Shown one piece after another: positions 18,582-27,097 of a stretch of 64,000 nucleotides of DNA; position 1 is the stretch's first letter; the number at the start of each line of letters is the position of its first letter. This DNA comes from CAZEJS01 sp964512645 (GTDB lineage: Bacteria > Actinomycetota > Geothermincolia > Fen-727 > Anoxymicrobiaceae). The DNA lies in the NCBI GenBank assembly GCA_964512645.1, contig CAZEJS010000012.1:9787-73786 (forward strand), read 5' to 3'. Under the pieces are notes generated by a model, which was not told where the DNA came from, made no database searches, and saw only the letters and a program-made list of their open reading frames with translations. Position numbers and translations under genes: made by a program.

Positions 18582-19250
18582 TTGAACCAGTGGCAGGAAG
18601 CCGTTTACATAGCGATAGGCCTGTTTATTGGAGTGATCCTCCACGAGTACATGCACGGGCGCGTAGCCGATTGGCGTGGGGACCGCACCGCCCGAAACGC
18701 CGGCCGTATCACCCTGAACCCTATCCCGCACATCGATCCGTTCGGGACGGTTCTGTTGCCCCTCGGACTCCTGCTGGTCTCCAGGGGCTCGTTCACCTTC
18801 GGGTACGCCAAACCGGTCCCGGTCAACCCGTTCTTCCTGAAAAAGCGCCGGGACATGGTGCTGGTGGCACTGGCCGGCCCGCTGACCAATTTCGCCGTAG
18901 CCCTCGCCGTCTCTCTCGCAGGGATGTTGGTGCACCTGGCGGGGGTCTCGACTGTGACGCAGACAGGAATATTGGAAGTGTTCATGCTTTTCTACGCGGT
19001 AGCGTTCATCAACGTATGGCTCGGGGTCTTCAACCTGATCCCGGTGCCACCGCTTGACGGTTCGCACATCCTGGAGCACTTCCTCCCTGCCGGTGCCCGG
19101 GAAGCGTACGAAAAGACGGCGCCTTTTGGTTTTGTCGTGTTGTTCGTCTTCTTTCTGTTTGCCGGCGATCTCTTCTACAGGTTGCTGCGCCCGGTGTTCG
19201 TGCTCCTGGCGACCATCATGGGCATACCGTCGTTTCTCGTGCCGCGTTGA
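18582..19250 (+). CDS. Site-2 protease family (M50) membrane metalloprotease
   Basis: Compact integral membrane protease of 222 residues with five or six helices. The zinc motif HEYMH (H-E-x-x-H) lies near residue 22, and the third ligand region FNLIPVPPLDGSH near residue 150 (N-P-x-P-x-x-D-G type). The helper segment NPIPHIDPFGT also fits the minimal YdiL/YwhC-type rhomboid-like S2P group. It would cut within membrane segments of unknown substrates. TTG 18582 is chosen because GGAG lies five bases upstream; TTG 18570 is possible. It heads the trpS-scpA-scpB-rluB run, and the same partner (M50, trpS, scpAB) recurs in related genomes. Confidence 0.9.
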   Translation: MNQWQEAVYIAIGLFIGVILHEYMHGRVADWRGDRTARNAGRITLNPIPHIDPFGTVLLPLGLLLVSRGSFTFGYAKPVPVNPFFLKKRRDMVLVALAGPLTNFAVALAVSLAGMLVHLAGVSTVTQTGILEVFMLFYAVAFINVWLGVFNLIPVPPLDGSHILEHFLPAGAREAYEKTAPFGFVVLFVFFLFAGDLFYRLLRPVFVLLATIMGIPSFLVPR

Positions 19251-19267
19251 CCTCCGGAGGGAAGTAC

Positions 19268-20254
19268 TTGAAGAACAGAGTTGTAAGCGGATACAGGCCA
19301 AGCGGAAGGCTGCACCTGGGCCACTACCATGGAAACCTCAAGAACATGGTGCGGCTGCAGGAGACCCACCAATGCTTTTTCTTCGTGGCCGACTGGCACA
19401 TGTTGACCACAGGCTACCGGGATACTTCGATGCTTGGGAGATGGACTTCCGACATGGTTCTGGACTGGCTGGCCGCGGGGCTCGACCCGGATAAGTGCAC
19501 GATATACCGGCAGTCGGACGTGAGGGCGATATCCGAACTGCACCTCTATTTCGGCATGGTGACGACGCTGGGGGAGCTGGAAAGAAACCCGACGTACAAG
19601 GAGCAACTCAGGGAACTCGGCTCGAGGGTGACCAACACCTACGGATTTCTCGGCTACCCGGTGCTGCAGGCGACCGACATCCTCGCGGTGGACGCCGAGC
19701 TCGTGCCCGTGGGTGAGGACCAGCTTCCCCATCTCGAGCTGACGAGGGAGATTGCCAGGGATTTCAACTCCCTCTACGGGGAGATATTCCCCGAACCCCA
19801 GCCGATTCTCTCGACTTCGCCGAAGATCCCCGGTACCGACGGGCGCAAGATGTCGAAGTCCTACGGCAACTACATCGGGCTCGACGAGAGCCCCGAGGAG
19901 ATCGCCCGGAAGGTGCGGAAGATGGTCACCGATCCCGCCAGGAAGCGGAGGTCCGACAAAGGACATCCCGAGGTCTGCACCGTCTTCACCCTGTGCAAGA
20001 TCTACTGCCCCGACGATCTGGATGCCCTGGCCGGCGCCTGCCGTGAAGCCGAGATCGGATGTACGGACTGCAAGGACAGGCTCGCGGAAAGGGTGGCCGG
20101 GGATCTCGCCCCACTGCGAGAGAGGCGGAGGGAACTGGAAAAGGAAACAGGGCTCGTCGCGGCGATACTCGGCCGGGGGGCGCAGGTCGTCAACCCTATC
20201 GTGGAGGATTCCTGCGCCAAAGCGCGTGCGGCGATGAACATCGGCAGCCTCTAG
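19268..20254 (+). CDS. trpS: Tryptophan--tRNA ligase
   Basis: Class I aminoacyl-tRNA synthetase charging tRNA-Trp, 328 residues as usual. The HIGH motif appears as HLGHYHGN near residue 15 and KMSKS near residue 195. TDILAVDAELVPVGEDQ is the tryptophan and adenylate pocket. TTG 19268 is selected over TTG 19247 because GGAGGG at 19257-19262 gives proper spacing and the protein then begins MKNRVVSGYRPSGRLHLG. It is relevant to the Trp attenuator at 27.0 kb, since charging by this enzyme sets the signal sensed there. Confidence 0.96.
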   Translation: MKNRVVSGYRPSGRLHLGHYHGNLKNMVRLQETHQCFFFVADWHMLTTGYRDTSMLGRWTSDMVLDWLAAGLDPDKCTIYRQSDVRAISELHLYFGMVTTLGELERNPTYKEQLRELGSRVTNTYGFLGYPVLQATDILAVDAELVPVGEDQLPHLELTREIARDFNSLYGEIFPEPQPILSTSPKIPGTDGRKMSKSYGNYIGLDESPEEIARKVRKMVTDPARKRRSDKGHPEVCTVFTLCKIYCPDDLDALAGACREAEIGCTDCKDRLAERVAGDLAPLRERRRELEKETGLVAAILGRGAQVVNPIVEDSCAKARAAMNIGSL

Positions 20255-20263
20255 GAGCGCGGT

Positions 20264-21007
20264 TTGGCTTTCGAGGTCAGTATCGAAGTGTTCGAGGGTC
20301 CGTTCGACCTTCTTCTGCAACTGATAATGAAGCAGGAGTTGAGCGTTCACGAGGTGCCCGTCGCCGCGATAACGGCGTCTTTTCTCGACCACATCGAGAC
20401 ATCGAGAGGGATGGATCTGGACATGGCCACGGAGTTCGTGCTCATCGCGGCAACGCTGCTGCTCATCAAGGCCAGGTCGCTCGTCCCGCCCTCTGAAGAG
20501 GAGTTCGAGGAAGCCGACGATCCACAGAGCGCTCGCGAATTCCTGGTTGAGCGTCTCATCGAGTACAAGCAATACTCTGACGCGGCCGAGTGGCTGGCCG
20601 CGGCCTATGCCGAAAACGGCTGGTTCACGCCCAGGTTGAGGGAGCTCGAGGATGATTACTCATCGCTCTACCCCGACCCGTTCGAAGGGGTCGGAGACAG
20701 GGACCTTGCCGTTGCTCTCATGGACCTGCTGATCGAGCGAGCCTCCGCCAAGGTGAACACGAGGTACATCGCGCCCATTAGGGTTTCGGTGGCCGAACGA
20801 ATAATGGAGGTGCGCCAAAGAATCGAGGCCGACGGGTCGGCGAAATTCACCGAGCTCGTCGACGCGTGCGACAGCAAGCTCGAGGTGATAGCGACATTCC
20901 TGGCGGTACTCGAGCTCTACAAGCGGGGCGAGATATCCCTGAAACAGAGGAAGGCGTTCGGCGAGATAGATATTCAGAAGCGGGAGGCCGGAAGCAATGT
21001 CGCTTGA
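20264..21007 (+). CDS. scpA: Segregation and condensation protein A (kleisin)
   Basis: Kleisin subunit of the SMC-ScpAB condensin complex that organises and segregates the chromosome. It has 247 residues. The N-terminal SMC-neck binding region reads FEGPFDLLLQLIMKQEL, followed by LLIKARSLVP (the family hallmark, about residue 70) and a C-terminal winged helix ending in KRGEISLKQ. TTG start preceded by TAGGAGCG. It overlaps scpB by 11 bases, as expected for subunits made together. Confidence 0.94.
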   Translation: MAFEVSIEVFEGPFDLLLQLIMKQELSVHEVPVAAITASFLDHIETSRGMDLDMATEFVLIAATLLLIKARSLVPPSEEEFEEADDPQSAREFLVERLIEYKQYSDAAEWLAAAYAENGWFTPRLRELEDDYSSLYPDPFEGVGDRDLAVALMDLLIERASAKVNTRYIAPIRVSVAERIMEVRQRIEADGSAKFTELVDACDSKLEVIATFLAVLELYKRGEISLKQRKAFGEIDIQKREAGSNVA

Positions 21008-21731
21008 AGATGTACCCCGAGAGATCGAGGCGGACGGGCGGGATGGTCGCCCCGGCGACGAGCCCTGGCCCGCTTCGACCGACGTCGAGAAGATGAGCGT
21101 CGTCGAGGCGCTGCTGTTCGTGTCGCCCGAGCCTCTCTCGGTGGGGGAACTTGGCGAGATCACCGGTTTCGACCCCGGGGCCTTGAGGGAGATGCTGAAC
21201 AGGCTCGTCGATTCGTACGAGGCGTCCGGCGGGGGACTGGTCATTCGTGAGGTGGCCGGGGGTTTCGGCTTCTACGCGAGGCCGCTGGCGGCTCCGTACA
21301 TAGCGAGGCTGATCAGGTCCCAGGTGAACCCTAGGCTCACCAGGGCGGCGCTCGAGACCATGGCGATCGTCGCCTACCTTCAGCCGGTGTCGCGTGGGGT
21401 AGTCGCTGAAATACGAGGCGTTCAGTCTGAGGGCGTCATGAAGACGCTGGAGGACAGAGGCCTGGTCAAAGCGGTGGGCCGGGGCGGACCGCCGGGGTAT
21501 GCGACCCTGTACGGGACCACGGACAAGTTCCTGGAAAGGTTCGGGCTTAAGGACCTGGACGGCCTGCCGGGGCTGGATGAATTCGCGCCCGACGAACAGA
21601 CAGTGGAGAGGATCAAGCGCAGCCTCTCATGGGAGCTCGAGGAGGACACCGTTGACGGAGGAAGGCCGACCCGGCGAGAGGATCCAGAAGATCATAGCGA
21701 ACGCGGGCCTGGCCTCCCGGAGGGCGGCTGA
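20997..21731 (+). CDS. scpB: Segregation and condensation protein B
   Basis: Dimeric winged-helix partner of ScpA in the SMC complex. It has 244 residues. About 30 N-terminal residues are acidic and probably disordered. Two winged-helix domains follow (VVEALLFVSPEPLSVGEL; then RAALETMAIVAYLQPVSRG, the family signature). The last 27 residues (charged, Gly/Glu/Arg-rich) are encoded in the 80 bases that overlap the start of the next gene in another frame, so they are likely unstructured. ATG start within the 3' end of scpA. Confidence 0.93.
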   Translation: MSLEDVPREIEADGRDGRPGDEPWPASTDVEKMSVVEALLFVSPEPLSVGELGEITGFDPGALREMLNRLVDSYEASGGGLVIREVAGGFGFYARPLAAPYIARLIRSQVNPRLTRAALETMAIVAYLQPVSRGVVAEIRGVQSEGVMKTLEDRGLVKAVGRGGPPGYATLYGTTDKFLERFGLKDLDGLPGLDEFAPDEQTVERIKRSLSWELEEDTVDGGRPTRREDPEDHSERGPGLPEGG

Positions 21732-22401
21732 GCGGCTGATAACAGAGGGGCGCGTGACGGTTGACGGTCGGATGGCCACGCTGGGTGACCGGGCGAGGCC
21801 CGGAGTCGACTCGATCGAGGTGGACGGGGTCGCACTGGACCTTCCCGGGGAGCTCGTCTACATAGCCCTCAACAAACCCGCCGGAGTGGTTAGCACGGCG
21901 TCGGATCCCGAGGGCCGGCCCACGGTCACGGAGCTTGTATCGGACATGTCCGGGGGCCGCCGGGTGTTTCCGGTTGGCAGGCTGGACATGGATTCGACGG
22001 GGCTTATACTCTTAACGAACGACGGGTTCTTAGCGTACAGGTTGACACACCCCGCCTTCGGAGTGCCGCGCGAATACATCGTCGAGGTGACCCCGGTGCC
22101 CCGTCGGGCGGACCTGGCATCGCTCAGGCGGGGCGTGAATCTCGAGGATGGCGACACCGGCCCGGCCAGGGTGTCCCTGCTGTCTAAAGATGGCGGCCGG
22201 GCACGGGTGGACATGATTATCCACTCGGGCAGGAAGCGGCAGATCAGGAGGTCGTTCGAAACGCTGGGGTATGCGGTGGTAACCCTGAACAGGGTAAGGA
22301 TCGGGGGGTTGGGCCTGGGCAACCTCAGGCAGGGCCGGGCGAGAACGCTTCAGCGTGATGAGGTCAGGAACCTGTACAGGCAGACCGGGTTCGAAGCGTG
22401 A
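21652..22401 (+). CDS. rluB: rRNA pseudouridine synthase, RsuA/RluB family
   Basis: Forms pseudouridine in 23S (or 16S) rRNA. It has 249 residues. The S4 RNA-binding domain (RIQKIIANAGLASRRAAE, residues 10-27) is followed by the catalytic domain with GRLDMDSTGLILLTNDG, where D112 is the catalytic aspartate. The start must precede the S4 domain. TTG 21652 has GGAGG at 21641-21645 and gives the standard length, which makes an unusually long 80-base overlap with scpB. Mycobacterial Rv1711 occupies the same place. Confidence 0.92.
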   Translation: MTEEGRPGERIQKIIANAGLASRRAAERLITEGRVTVDGRMATLGDRARPGVDSIEVDGVALDLPGELVYIALNKPAGVVSTASDPEGRPTVTELVSDMSGGRRVFPVGRLDMDSTGLILLTNDGFLAYRLTHPAFGVPREYIVEVTPVPRRADLASLRRGVNLEDGDTGPARVSLLSKDGGRARVDMIIHSGRKRQIRRSFETLGYAVVTLNRVRIGGLGLGNLRQGRARTLQRDEVRNLYRQTGFEA

Positions 22402-22421
22402 TGACCTGAAAAGGAGGCCGT

Positions 22422-22784
22422 ATGAAGGTCAGGGCATTGAGGGGAGCGGTGACGGCCGACGCCGACACCAGGGAGGAGATAATCGGTATCACCACCGAGC
22501 TGCTCGAAGAGATGCTGGACCGGAATGACGTGGGCACGGATGACGTGATCTGCATCACGTTTACCTCCACGGGCGACCTGAAGGCCGAGTTCCCGGCCGC
22601 CGCAGTGCGCAAAATCGGGCTGTCTCACGTGCCCGTAATGTGCGCACGAGAACTCGATGTAGAAGGTGCCCTCCCCATGACCGTGCGGGTGATGATGTTG
22701 CTCTACACCGGGAAGGCCCGCGAGCAACTCAGGCACGTCTATCTCAAGGATGCGCGACAGCTGCGAACTGACCTGCCGGAGTGA
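22422..22784 (+). CDS. aroH: Monofunctional chorismate mutase, AroH type
   Basis: Converts chorismate to prephenate. At 120 residues it matches the AroH (Bacillus-type trimeric) class from end to end: VRALRGAVTADADTREEI, then FTSTGDLKAEFPAAAVR and the later MTVRVMMLLYT. The Arg and Glu of the active site (R7, E78-type positions) fall in the expected segments. ATG preceded by AAAAGGAGG. It begins a tyrosine-directed block (aroH-aroF-tyrA-aroA). Confidence 0.94.
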   Translation: MKVRALRGAVTADADTREEIIGITTELLEEMLDRNDVGTDDVICITFTSTGDLKAEFPAAAVRKIGLSHVPVMCARELDVEGALPMTVRVMMLLYTGKAREQLRHVYLKDARQLRTDLPE

Positions 22785-22821
22785 TATACAAGTTTCCTTG
22801 GACCCGAGAAGGTGATGCTTG

Positions 22822-23835
22822 ATGATGATCCTAATGCGCGTTGGAGCCACCGATTCCGAGATCAACGCCGTTATCGACAAGCTCCACGAAGTCGGGGCTG
22901 AGGCACACCTCTCGCGCGGGGAGTACAAGACCGTAGTCGGGGCAATCGGGGACAGGGACAGGATCTCCCAGATACCTTTTGAGGCTCTTGCCGGGGTGGA
23001 TAGCGTGATCCCGGTCATGAAGCCGTACAAGCTCGTGAGCAGGGAGTTCCACCCGGAAGGCAGCGTGGTGAAGGTCGGCGACGTCGAGCTCGGCGGAGGC
23101 GCGTTTGTGACGATCGCCGGGCCGTGCGCCGTCGAGAGCGAGGAACAGATGCTCCACGCGGCCGCCGCCGCGAAAGCGGCGGGAGCGGACATACTCCGCG
23201 GGGGCGCTTTCAAGCCCCGGACGTCGCCGTACTCATTCCAGGGGCTGGGAGAGGAAGGCCTGAAGTTGCTGGGGAGGGCCCGTGACGCCACCGGCCTCCC
23301 GGTGGTAACCGAAGTCGTCGACGTACGGCACCTCGAGCTGGTCTGCCGCTACGCGGACATGATCCAGATTGGCGCGAGGAACATGCAGAACTTCCTTCTG
23401 CTCAGCGAGGTGGGCGCGCAGCCGAAGCCGGTAATGCTGAAACGGGGACTCTCGAATACCCTCGAGGAGCTGTTGATGGCGGCGGAGTACGTGGTGCGCG
23501 GCGGAAACAAGCAGGTGGTCCTCTGCGAAAGGGGAATACGCACCTTCGAGACCGCCACGCGGAACACCCTGGACCTGAGCGTGGTGCCGCTGGTGAAGGA
23601 GTTGAGCCATCTGCCGATAATCGTCGACCCGTCGCACGCCACCGGGAAACACGAGATAATCGCGCCCCTGTGCAAAGGCGCCATGGCTGTCGGCGCCGAC
23701 GGGGTGATGGTCGAGATGCACCCGGACCCCGGGGCGGCTCTGTGCGACGGCCCGCAGTCCCTGACGCTGGAGGAGTTCGGCGAGTTGATGGACGGGCTCA
23801 GGGCGCTGGCACCCGCGCTCGGCAGGACAATGTGA
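22822..23835 (+). CDS. aroF: 3-deoxy-7-phosphoheptulonate synthase (DAHP synthase), Thermotoga-type
   Basis: First enzyme of the shikimate pathway, joining phosphoenolpyruvate and erythrose 4-phosphate. It has 337 residues. The N-terminal ferredoxin-like regulatory domain (about residues 1-70, ILMRVGATDSEINAVIDKL) is typical of the subfamily in which tyrosine inhibits the enzyme. The TIM-barrel catalytic part follows: IAGPCAVESEEQM, RGGAFKPRTSPYSFQGLG, QIGARNMQNF and VDPSHATGKHE. ATG 22822 is used, with GAGAAGGTGA upstream; TTG 22819 is also possible. Neighbouring tyrA and aroH suggest control by tyrosine. Confidence 0.94.
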   Translation: MMILMRVGATDSEINAVIDKLHEVGAEAHLSRGEYKTVVGAIGDRDRISQIPFEALAGVDSVIPVMKPYKLVSREFHPEGSVVKVGDVELGGGAFVTIAGPCAVESEEQMLHAAAAAKAAGADILRGGAFKPRTSPYSFQGLGEEGLKLLGRARDATGLPVVTEVVDVRHLELVCRYADMIQIGARNMQNFLLLSEVGAQPKPVMLKRGLSNTLEELLMAAEYVVRGGNKQVVLCERGIRTFETATRNTLDLSVVPLVKELSHLPIIVDPSHATGKHEIIAPLCKGAMAVGADGVMVEMHPDPGAALCDGPQSLTLEEFGELMDGLRALAPALGRTM

Positions 23836-23868
23836 TTCGCGGGCGCACTAGTTGAGCGGGCAGGCGGC

Positions 23869-24972
23869 ATGTTCGAGAGGATAGCGATAATCGGAACCGG
23901 TCTCATGGGAGGTTCGCTGGCGCTGGCACTCCGTGTCCGCGGCATGGCCGGCGAGGTGCTTGGGTACGACCGTTCACCGGCCGCCAGGGCGGAAGCGGAG
24001 GTTTCCGGGGTCGCCGACAGGATGGTCGAGTCCGCGGCAGAGGCCGTAAAGGGCGCAGGCCTGGTTTTCCTGGCTACGCCCGTTGGGGCGATGGCAGCGG
24101 TTCTCCGCGAGGCGGCTCCGGCGCTCGAACCTGGGGTGATCGTGACCGATATGGGCTCCGCCAAGGTCGGAGTCATGAGAGAGATATGCGCGGTCCTGCC
24201 ACCGGGGGCAAGGTATGTCGGTGGACATCCCATGACCGGCTCCGAACAGTCGGGGGTGAGGTTCGCCAGCGCCGATCTCTTTCGGGACAGGTATTATATC
24301 CTGACCCCAACCGTGGAGACGGACACCGACGCATACCAGGTCCTGCATGCCCTGCTGACCGGGATCGGAGCCCGCGTCATCTCCATCGACCCCGAGTCGC
24401 ACGACAGGGTGATGGCGACGATAAGCCACGTTCCGCACCTCCTTTCCTTGTTGCTTCTGGAGATGGCGGCCGCTGAGCAGGCCCGCGCGAAGAGCACTTT
24501 CGCTGTCGCCGCCGGCGGGTTCGAGGACATGACCAGGATTGCCGCGAGCAGCCCTGAGATATGGCTCGACATAATCAGGGAGAACCGGGAGTGTGTTGTC
24601 GAGAGGCTCGCCGATTACTCGGAAAGAATCCAGGGGCTCAGGGAAATGCTCGAGAGCGAAGACCTTTCCGGGCTGGAACGGATGTTCCTCGACGCAAGGC
24701 GCGCCCGGCAGGAGCTCCTGGAGAAACGCGGCTCGCTGATAGGGGAGGTGTTCGAGGTTGTCCTTCCCGTCCCGGACGAGCCCGGCGTCCTCAGCCGGAT
24801 CACTACCGCGGTGGGGTCGCAGGGCACGAACATAGAAGACATCTCGATAGTACACCCGCTGGAGGGGGAAACCGGCATCATGACTTTGAGGGTGCTGGGC
24901 GAGCAGAGCGCAGCGGAGGCATCATCCGCCCTGGAGGCCCTAGGGTATTCCGTGTCGATGGGAAGGGTCTAG
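23869..24972 (+). CDS. tyrA: Prephenate dehydrogenase with C-terminal ACT domain
   Basis: Oxidises prephenate to 4-hydroxyphenylpyruvate, the committed step to tyrosine. It has 367 residues. The Rossmann start is IAIIGTGLMGGSLALALR. The catalytic region has HPMTGSEQSGV (about residue 123) and SHVPHLLSLLL. An ACT domain covers about 295-367 (VVLPVPDEPGVLSRITTAVG) and presumably binds tyrosine for feedback control. It lies between aroF and aroA, one base before aroA. ATG start with a purine-rich upstream region. Confidence 0.95.
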   Translation: MFERIAIIGTGLMGGSLALALRVRGMAGEVLGYDRSPAARAEAEVSGVADRMVESAAEAVKGAGLVFLATPVGAMAAVLREAAPALEPGVIVTDMGSAKVGVMREICAVLPPGARYVGGHPMTGSEQSGVRFASADLFRDRYYILTPTVETDTDAYQVLHALLTGIGARVISIDPESHDRVMATISHVPHLLSLLLLEMAAAEQARAKSTFAVAAGGFEDMTRIAASSPEIWLDIIRENRECVVERLADYSERIQGLREMLESEDLSGLERMFLDARRARQELLEKRGSLIGEVFEVVLPVPDEPGVLSRITTAVGSQGTNIEDISIVHPLEGETGIMTLRVLGEQSAAEASSALEALGYSVSMGRV

Positions 24973-24973
24973 G

Positions 24974-26257
24974 ATGGACGCCGCTTTCTCGCGGTCCGGC
25001 AGGCTGCGCGGCATTCTGAGTGTTCCCGGGGACAAGTCGATCTCGCACAGGGCGGCTATTGTGGCGGGCCTTGCGGAAGGCCGGTCAACCATATGCGGGT
25101 GCGCGACGGGCACTGATTGCCAGAGCACCCTGACAGTGCTCAAGGGACTCGGGGTGGGCGTGGCCGCCCGCGGTCGCTCGCTGGAGATCAACGGCGTGGG
25201 AGCGGAGGGGTTCGCCCGGCCTTCCGGTCCGCTGGACTGCGGCAACTCCGGCACCACTATGAGGTTGATTGCGGGTGCAGTGGCGGCGTTTCCAATAACC
25301 GTGACCCTGACCGGCGATGCAAGCCTGCTGGGGCGGCCGATGACGCGGGTCATAGAACCTTTGAGGCTCATGGGCGCGCGCGTCAGCTCTGGAAGCGAAG
25401 GAGGTCGCCCTCCCCTTGAGATCGAAGGCGGCTCGCTATCGGGGATAGACTACTCGCCCCGGGTGGCAAGCGCGCAGGTGAAATCCGCGGTGTTGCTCGC
25501 GGGACTGGGCGCCGGCGGCAGTACCACGGTCAGGGAGGTAGAGGCTACTCGTGATCACACCGAGAGGGTGCTTGAACTGGCGGGAGTTCCTGTCGTCAGG
25601 GAAGGGCTCGCTGTGACGGTCGGCCGCGGCGCTCCCCGTGGATTCACCATGGAAGTGCCCGGTGACTTCTCTTCCGCGGCGTTCTTCATCGCAGGAGCCC
25701 TGATGAGGCCCGGCTCAGAACTGACGGTGCAATCCGTGGGGCTCAATCCCACCAGGACGGCGTTCCTCGACATCGTCAAGAGGATGGGCGCCGACGTTGA
25801 GTGGACGGTACGCAACCCGGGCATCCCCGGGGAACCGGTTGGAGACATAACGGTTCGTTACGGAGAACTGAAAGGCATCGAGCTCTCTCCGTCCGATGTG
25901 GCGCGGTCGATCGATGAAGTGACCCTGGTCGCCCTGCTTGCCACTTCTGCGCGGGGGCGCACGATCATACGAGGCGCAGGCGAGTTGCGGATGAAAGAAT
26001 CCGACAGGATCAGAGGCACTGTCGAGGGGTTGGCGGCGATGGGCGCCAGGGTGGAGGAGACGCCGGACGGGATGTCAATCGAGGGACCGGCGTGCCTTTC
26101 CGGGGCCAGAGTGTCATCGAAACGCGATCACCGGCTGGCGATGCTGTTCGCCCTCGCAGGCATGAGCGCGGGTGGGGAGACGGTCGTGGAAGGCTGGGAA
26201 TGGACTGCGGTGTCCTACCCGGAGTTCGCCGATGAACTTGCGAGGCTGGCGAGATGA
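24974..26257 (+). CDS. aroA: 3-phosphoshikimate 1-carboxyvinyltransferase (EPSP synthase)
   Basis: Sixth step of the shikimate pathway: transfers the enolpyruvyl group of PEP to shikimate 3-phosphate. It has 427 residues and two inside-out beta/alpha domains. Motifs: VPGDKSISHRAAIVAGLAEG near the N-terminus, LDCGNSGTTMRL (about residue 90), and the C-terminal RMKESDRI and DHRLAM. The N-terminal GNSGTT loop reads with the usual Gly, as in glyphosate-sensitive class I-like enzymes, but sensitivity cannot be judged by eye. The ATG is one base after tyrA. Confidence 0.95.
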   Translation: MDAAFSRSGRLRGILSVPGDKSISHRAAIVAGLAEGRSTICGCATGTDCQSTLTVLKGLGVGVAARGRSLEINGVGAEGFARPSGPLDCGNSGTTMRLIAGAVAAFPITVTLTGDASLLGRPMTRVIEPLRLMGARVSSGSEGGRPPLEIEGGSLSGIDYSPRVASAQVKSAVLLAGLGAGGSTTVREVEATRDHTERVLELAGVPVVREGLAVTVGRGAPRGFTMEVPGDFSSAAFFIAGALMRPGSELTVQSVGLNPTRTAFLDIVKRMGADVEWTVRNPGIPGEPVGDITVRYGELKGIELSPSDVARSIDEVTLVALLATSARGRTIIRGAGELRMKESDRIRGTVEGLAAMGARVEETPDGMSIEGPACLSGARVSSKRDHRLAMLFALAGMSAGGETVVEGWEWTAVSYPEFADELARLAR

Positions 26258-26273
26258 CGAGGCGAGCGTAAGC

Positions 26274-26957
26274 GTGGCGCATGTGACTATAGCAATAGAC
26301 GGCCCCGCCGCATCGGGCAAGAGCACTGTCGCGAAGGCCGTCGCCCGCAGGCTGGGGTTGATGATTGTGGACAGCGGGTCTATGTACCGCGCCGTCACCT
26401 TTCTGGCACTGGAGAGAGGCCTTGGCAGAGACGCCGACACGCTGGGGGCGGTCGCGAAAGAGGTGTCCGCCGGTTACAGGCTGGAGCAGGGCGACTCCGG
26501 GTCGCTGCGGGTATTCCTGGGGCCTCGCGACGTTACCCGGGAGATAAGGTCCCCAGAAGTCGGAGACGCCGTGTCTCCCGTCTCCGAGGTCGCCGCGGTC
26601 AGGGTGGAGATGGTCAGGCTCCAGCGCGAAATGGTCGAGGGGAAGGGAGCGGTAGTCGAGGGCAGGGACATAGGCACCACGGTGCTGCCGGACGCGGAGC
26701 TGAAGATATTTCTCGAAGCAGCGGAGGAGGAGAGGGCCCGGAGAAGGCTCGAGGAACTGCGCTTGCTCGGAATGCGGGTGGAAGACGATCTGGTCGCCGG
26801 CGAGCTCAGGAGGAGGGACGCCATAGACTCCTCGCGCGAGCTGAGCCCGTTGAAGGCGGCCGAAGACGCAGTTGTGATTGACACCACCGGCAAGCCGGTG
26901 GACGAAGTGACCGACGAGGTGCTCCGGCTGGCGGCGGAGCGCGGCATCCTTCCCTGA
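26274..26957 (+). CDS. cmk: (d)CMP kinase
   Basis: Phosphorylates CMP and dCMP in nucleotide recycling. It has 227 residues, normal for the family. The P-loop is IAIDGPAASGKSTVAKAV, followed by DSGSMYRAVT and EGRDIGTTVLPDAE, all characteristic. The open frame extends back into aroA, but the kinase must start near GTG 26274 (or GTG 26283, three residues shorter). In mycobacteria cmk likewise follows scpAB and rluB, with engA (der) after it; engA is absent here. The aro-cmk junction also recurs in Firmicutes. Confidence 0.92.
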   Translation: MAHVTIAIDGPAASGKSTVAKAVARRLGLMIVDSGSMYRAVTFLALERGLGRDADTLGAVAKEVSAGYRLEQGDSGSLRVFLGPRDVTREIRSPEVGDAVSPVSEVAAVRVEMVRLQREMVEGKGAVVEGRDIGTTVLPDAELKIFLEAAEEERARRRLEELRLLGMRVEDDLVAGELRRRDAIDSSRELSPLKAAEDAVVIDTTGKPVDEVTDEVLRLAAERGILP

Positions 26958-27005
26958 ACGAGCCGGTCTATTCTTTTTTACGGCGGATCGATTTGCGCCG
27001 CGCTG

Positions 27006-27034
27006 TTGCTTTCTTCTTCTTGTTGTTCTATCAT
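27006..27034 (+). promoter_or_regulatory. Candidate promoter of the trp leader
   Basis: -35 TTGCTT (27006-27011) and -10 TATCAT (27029-27034) are separated by exactly 17 bases. The predicted start near 27041-27044 coincides with the ATG of the leader peptide, so that peptide may be read from a leaderless or nearly leaderless transcript. Confidence 0.5.
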
Positions 27035-27043
27035 TCACGAATC

Positions 27044-27097
27044 ATGAGGCAGTTTAAGGTGTTCGTGGAATTGAACAACTGGTGGTGGAGCTCCTAG
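27044..27097 (+). CDS. trpL: trp leader peptide with three tandem Trp codons
   Basis: A 17-residue reading frame, MRQFKVFVELNNWWWSS, lies 130 bases before trpB2. The three consecutive TGG codons are at 27080-27088 and the TAG stop at 27095-27097. Such runs are the hallmark of ribosome-mediated attenuation of tryptophan genes (the Streptomyces trp leader also has Trp-Trp-Trp). No ribosome-binding site precedes the ATG; a shorter form from GTG 27059 would have GAGG at 27046-27049. The Trp codons and stop lie in the 5' arm and loop of the first of three hairpins, followed by an intrinsic terminator. Too short to find by homology, so identification rests on codon pattern and RNA context. Confidence 0.85.
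   Translation: MRQFKVFVELNNWWWSS

Noticed and set aside
26926..26979. Intrinsic terminator after cmk (T-run at 26972-26979)
   Set aside because: Only a six-base stem with a 29-base loop could be found, too weak to call.
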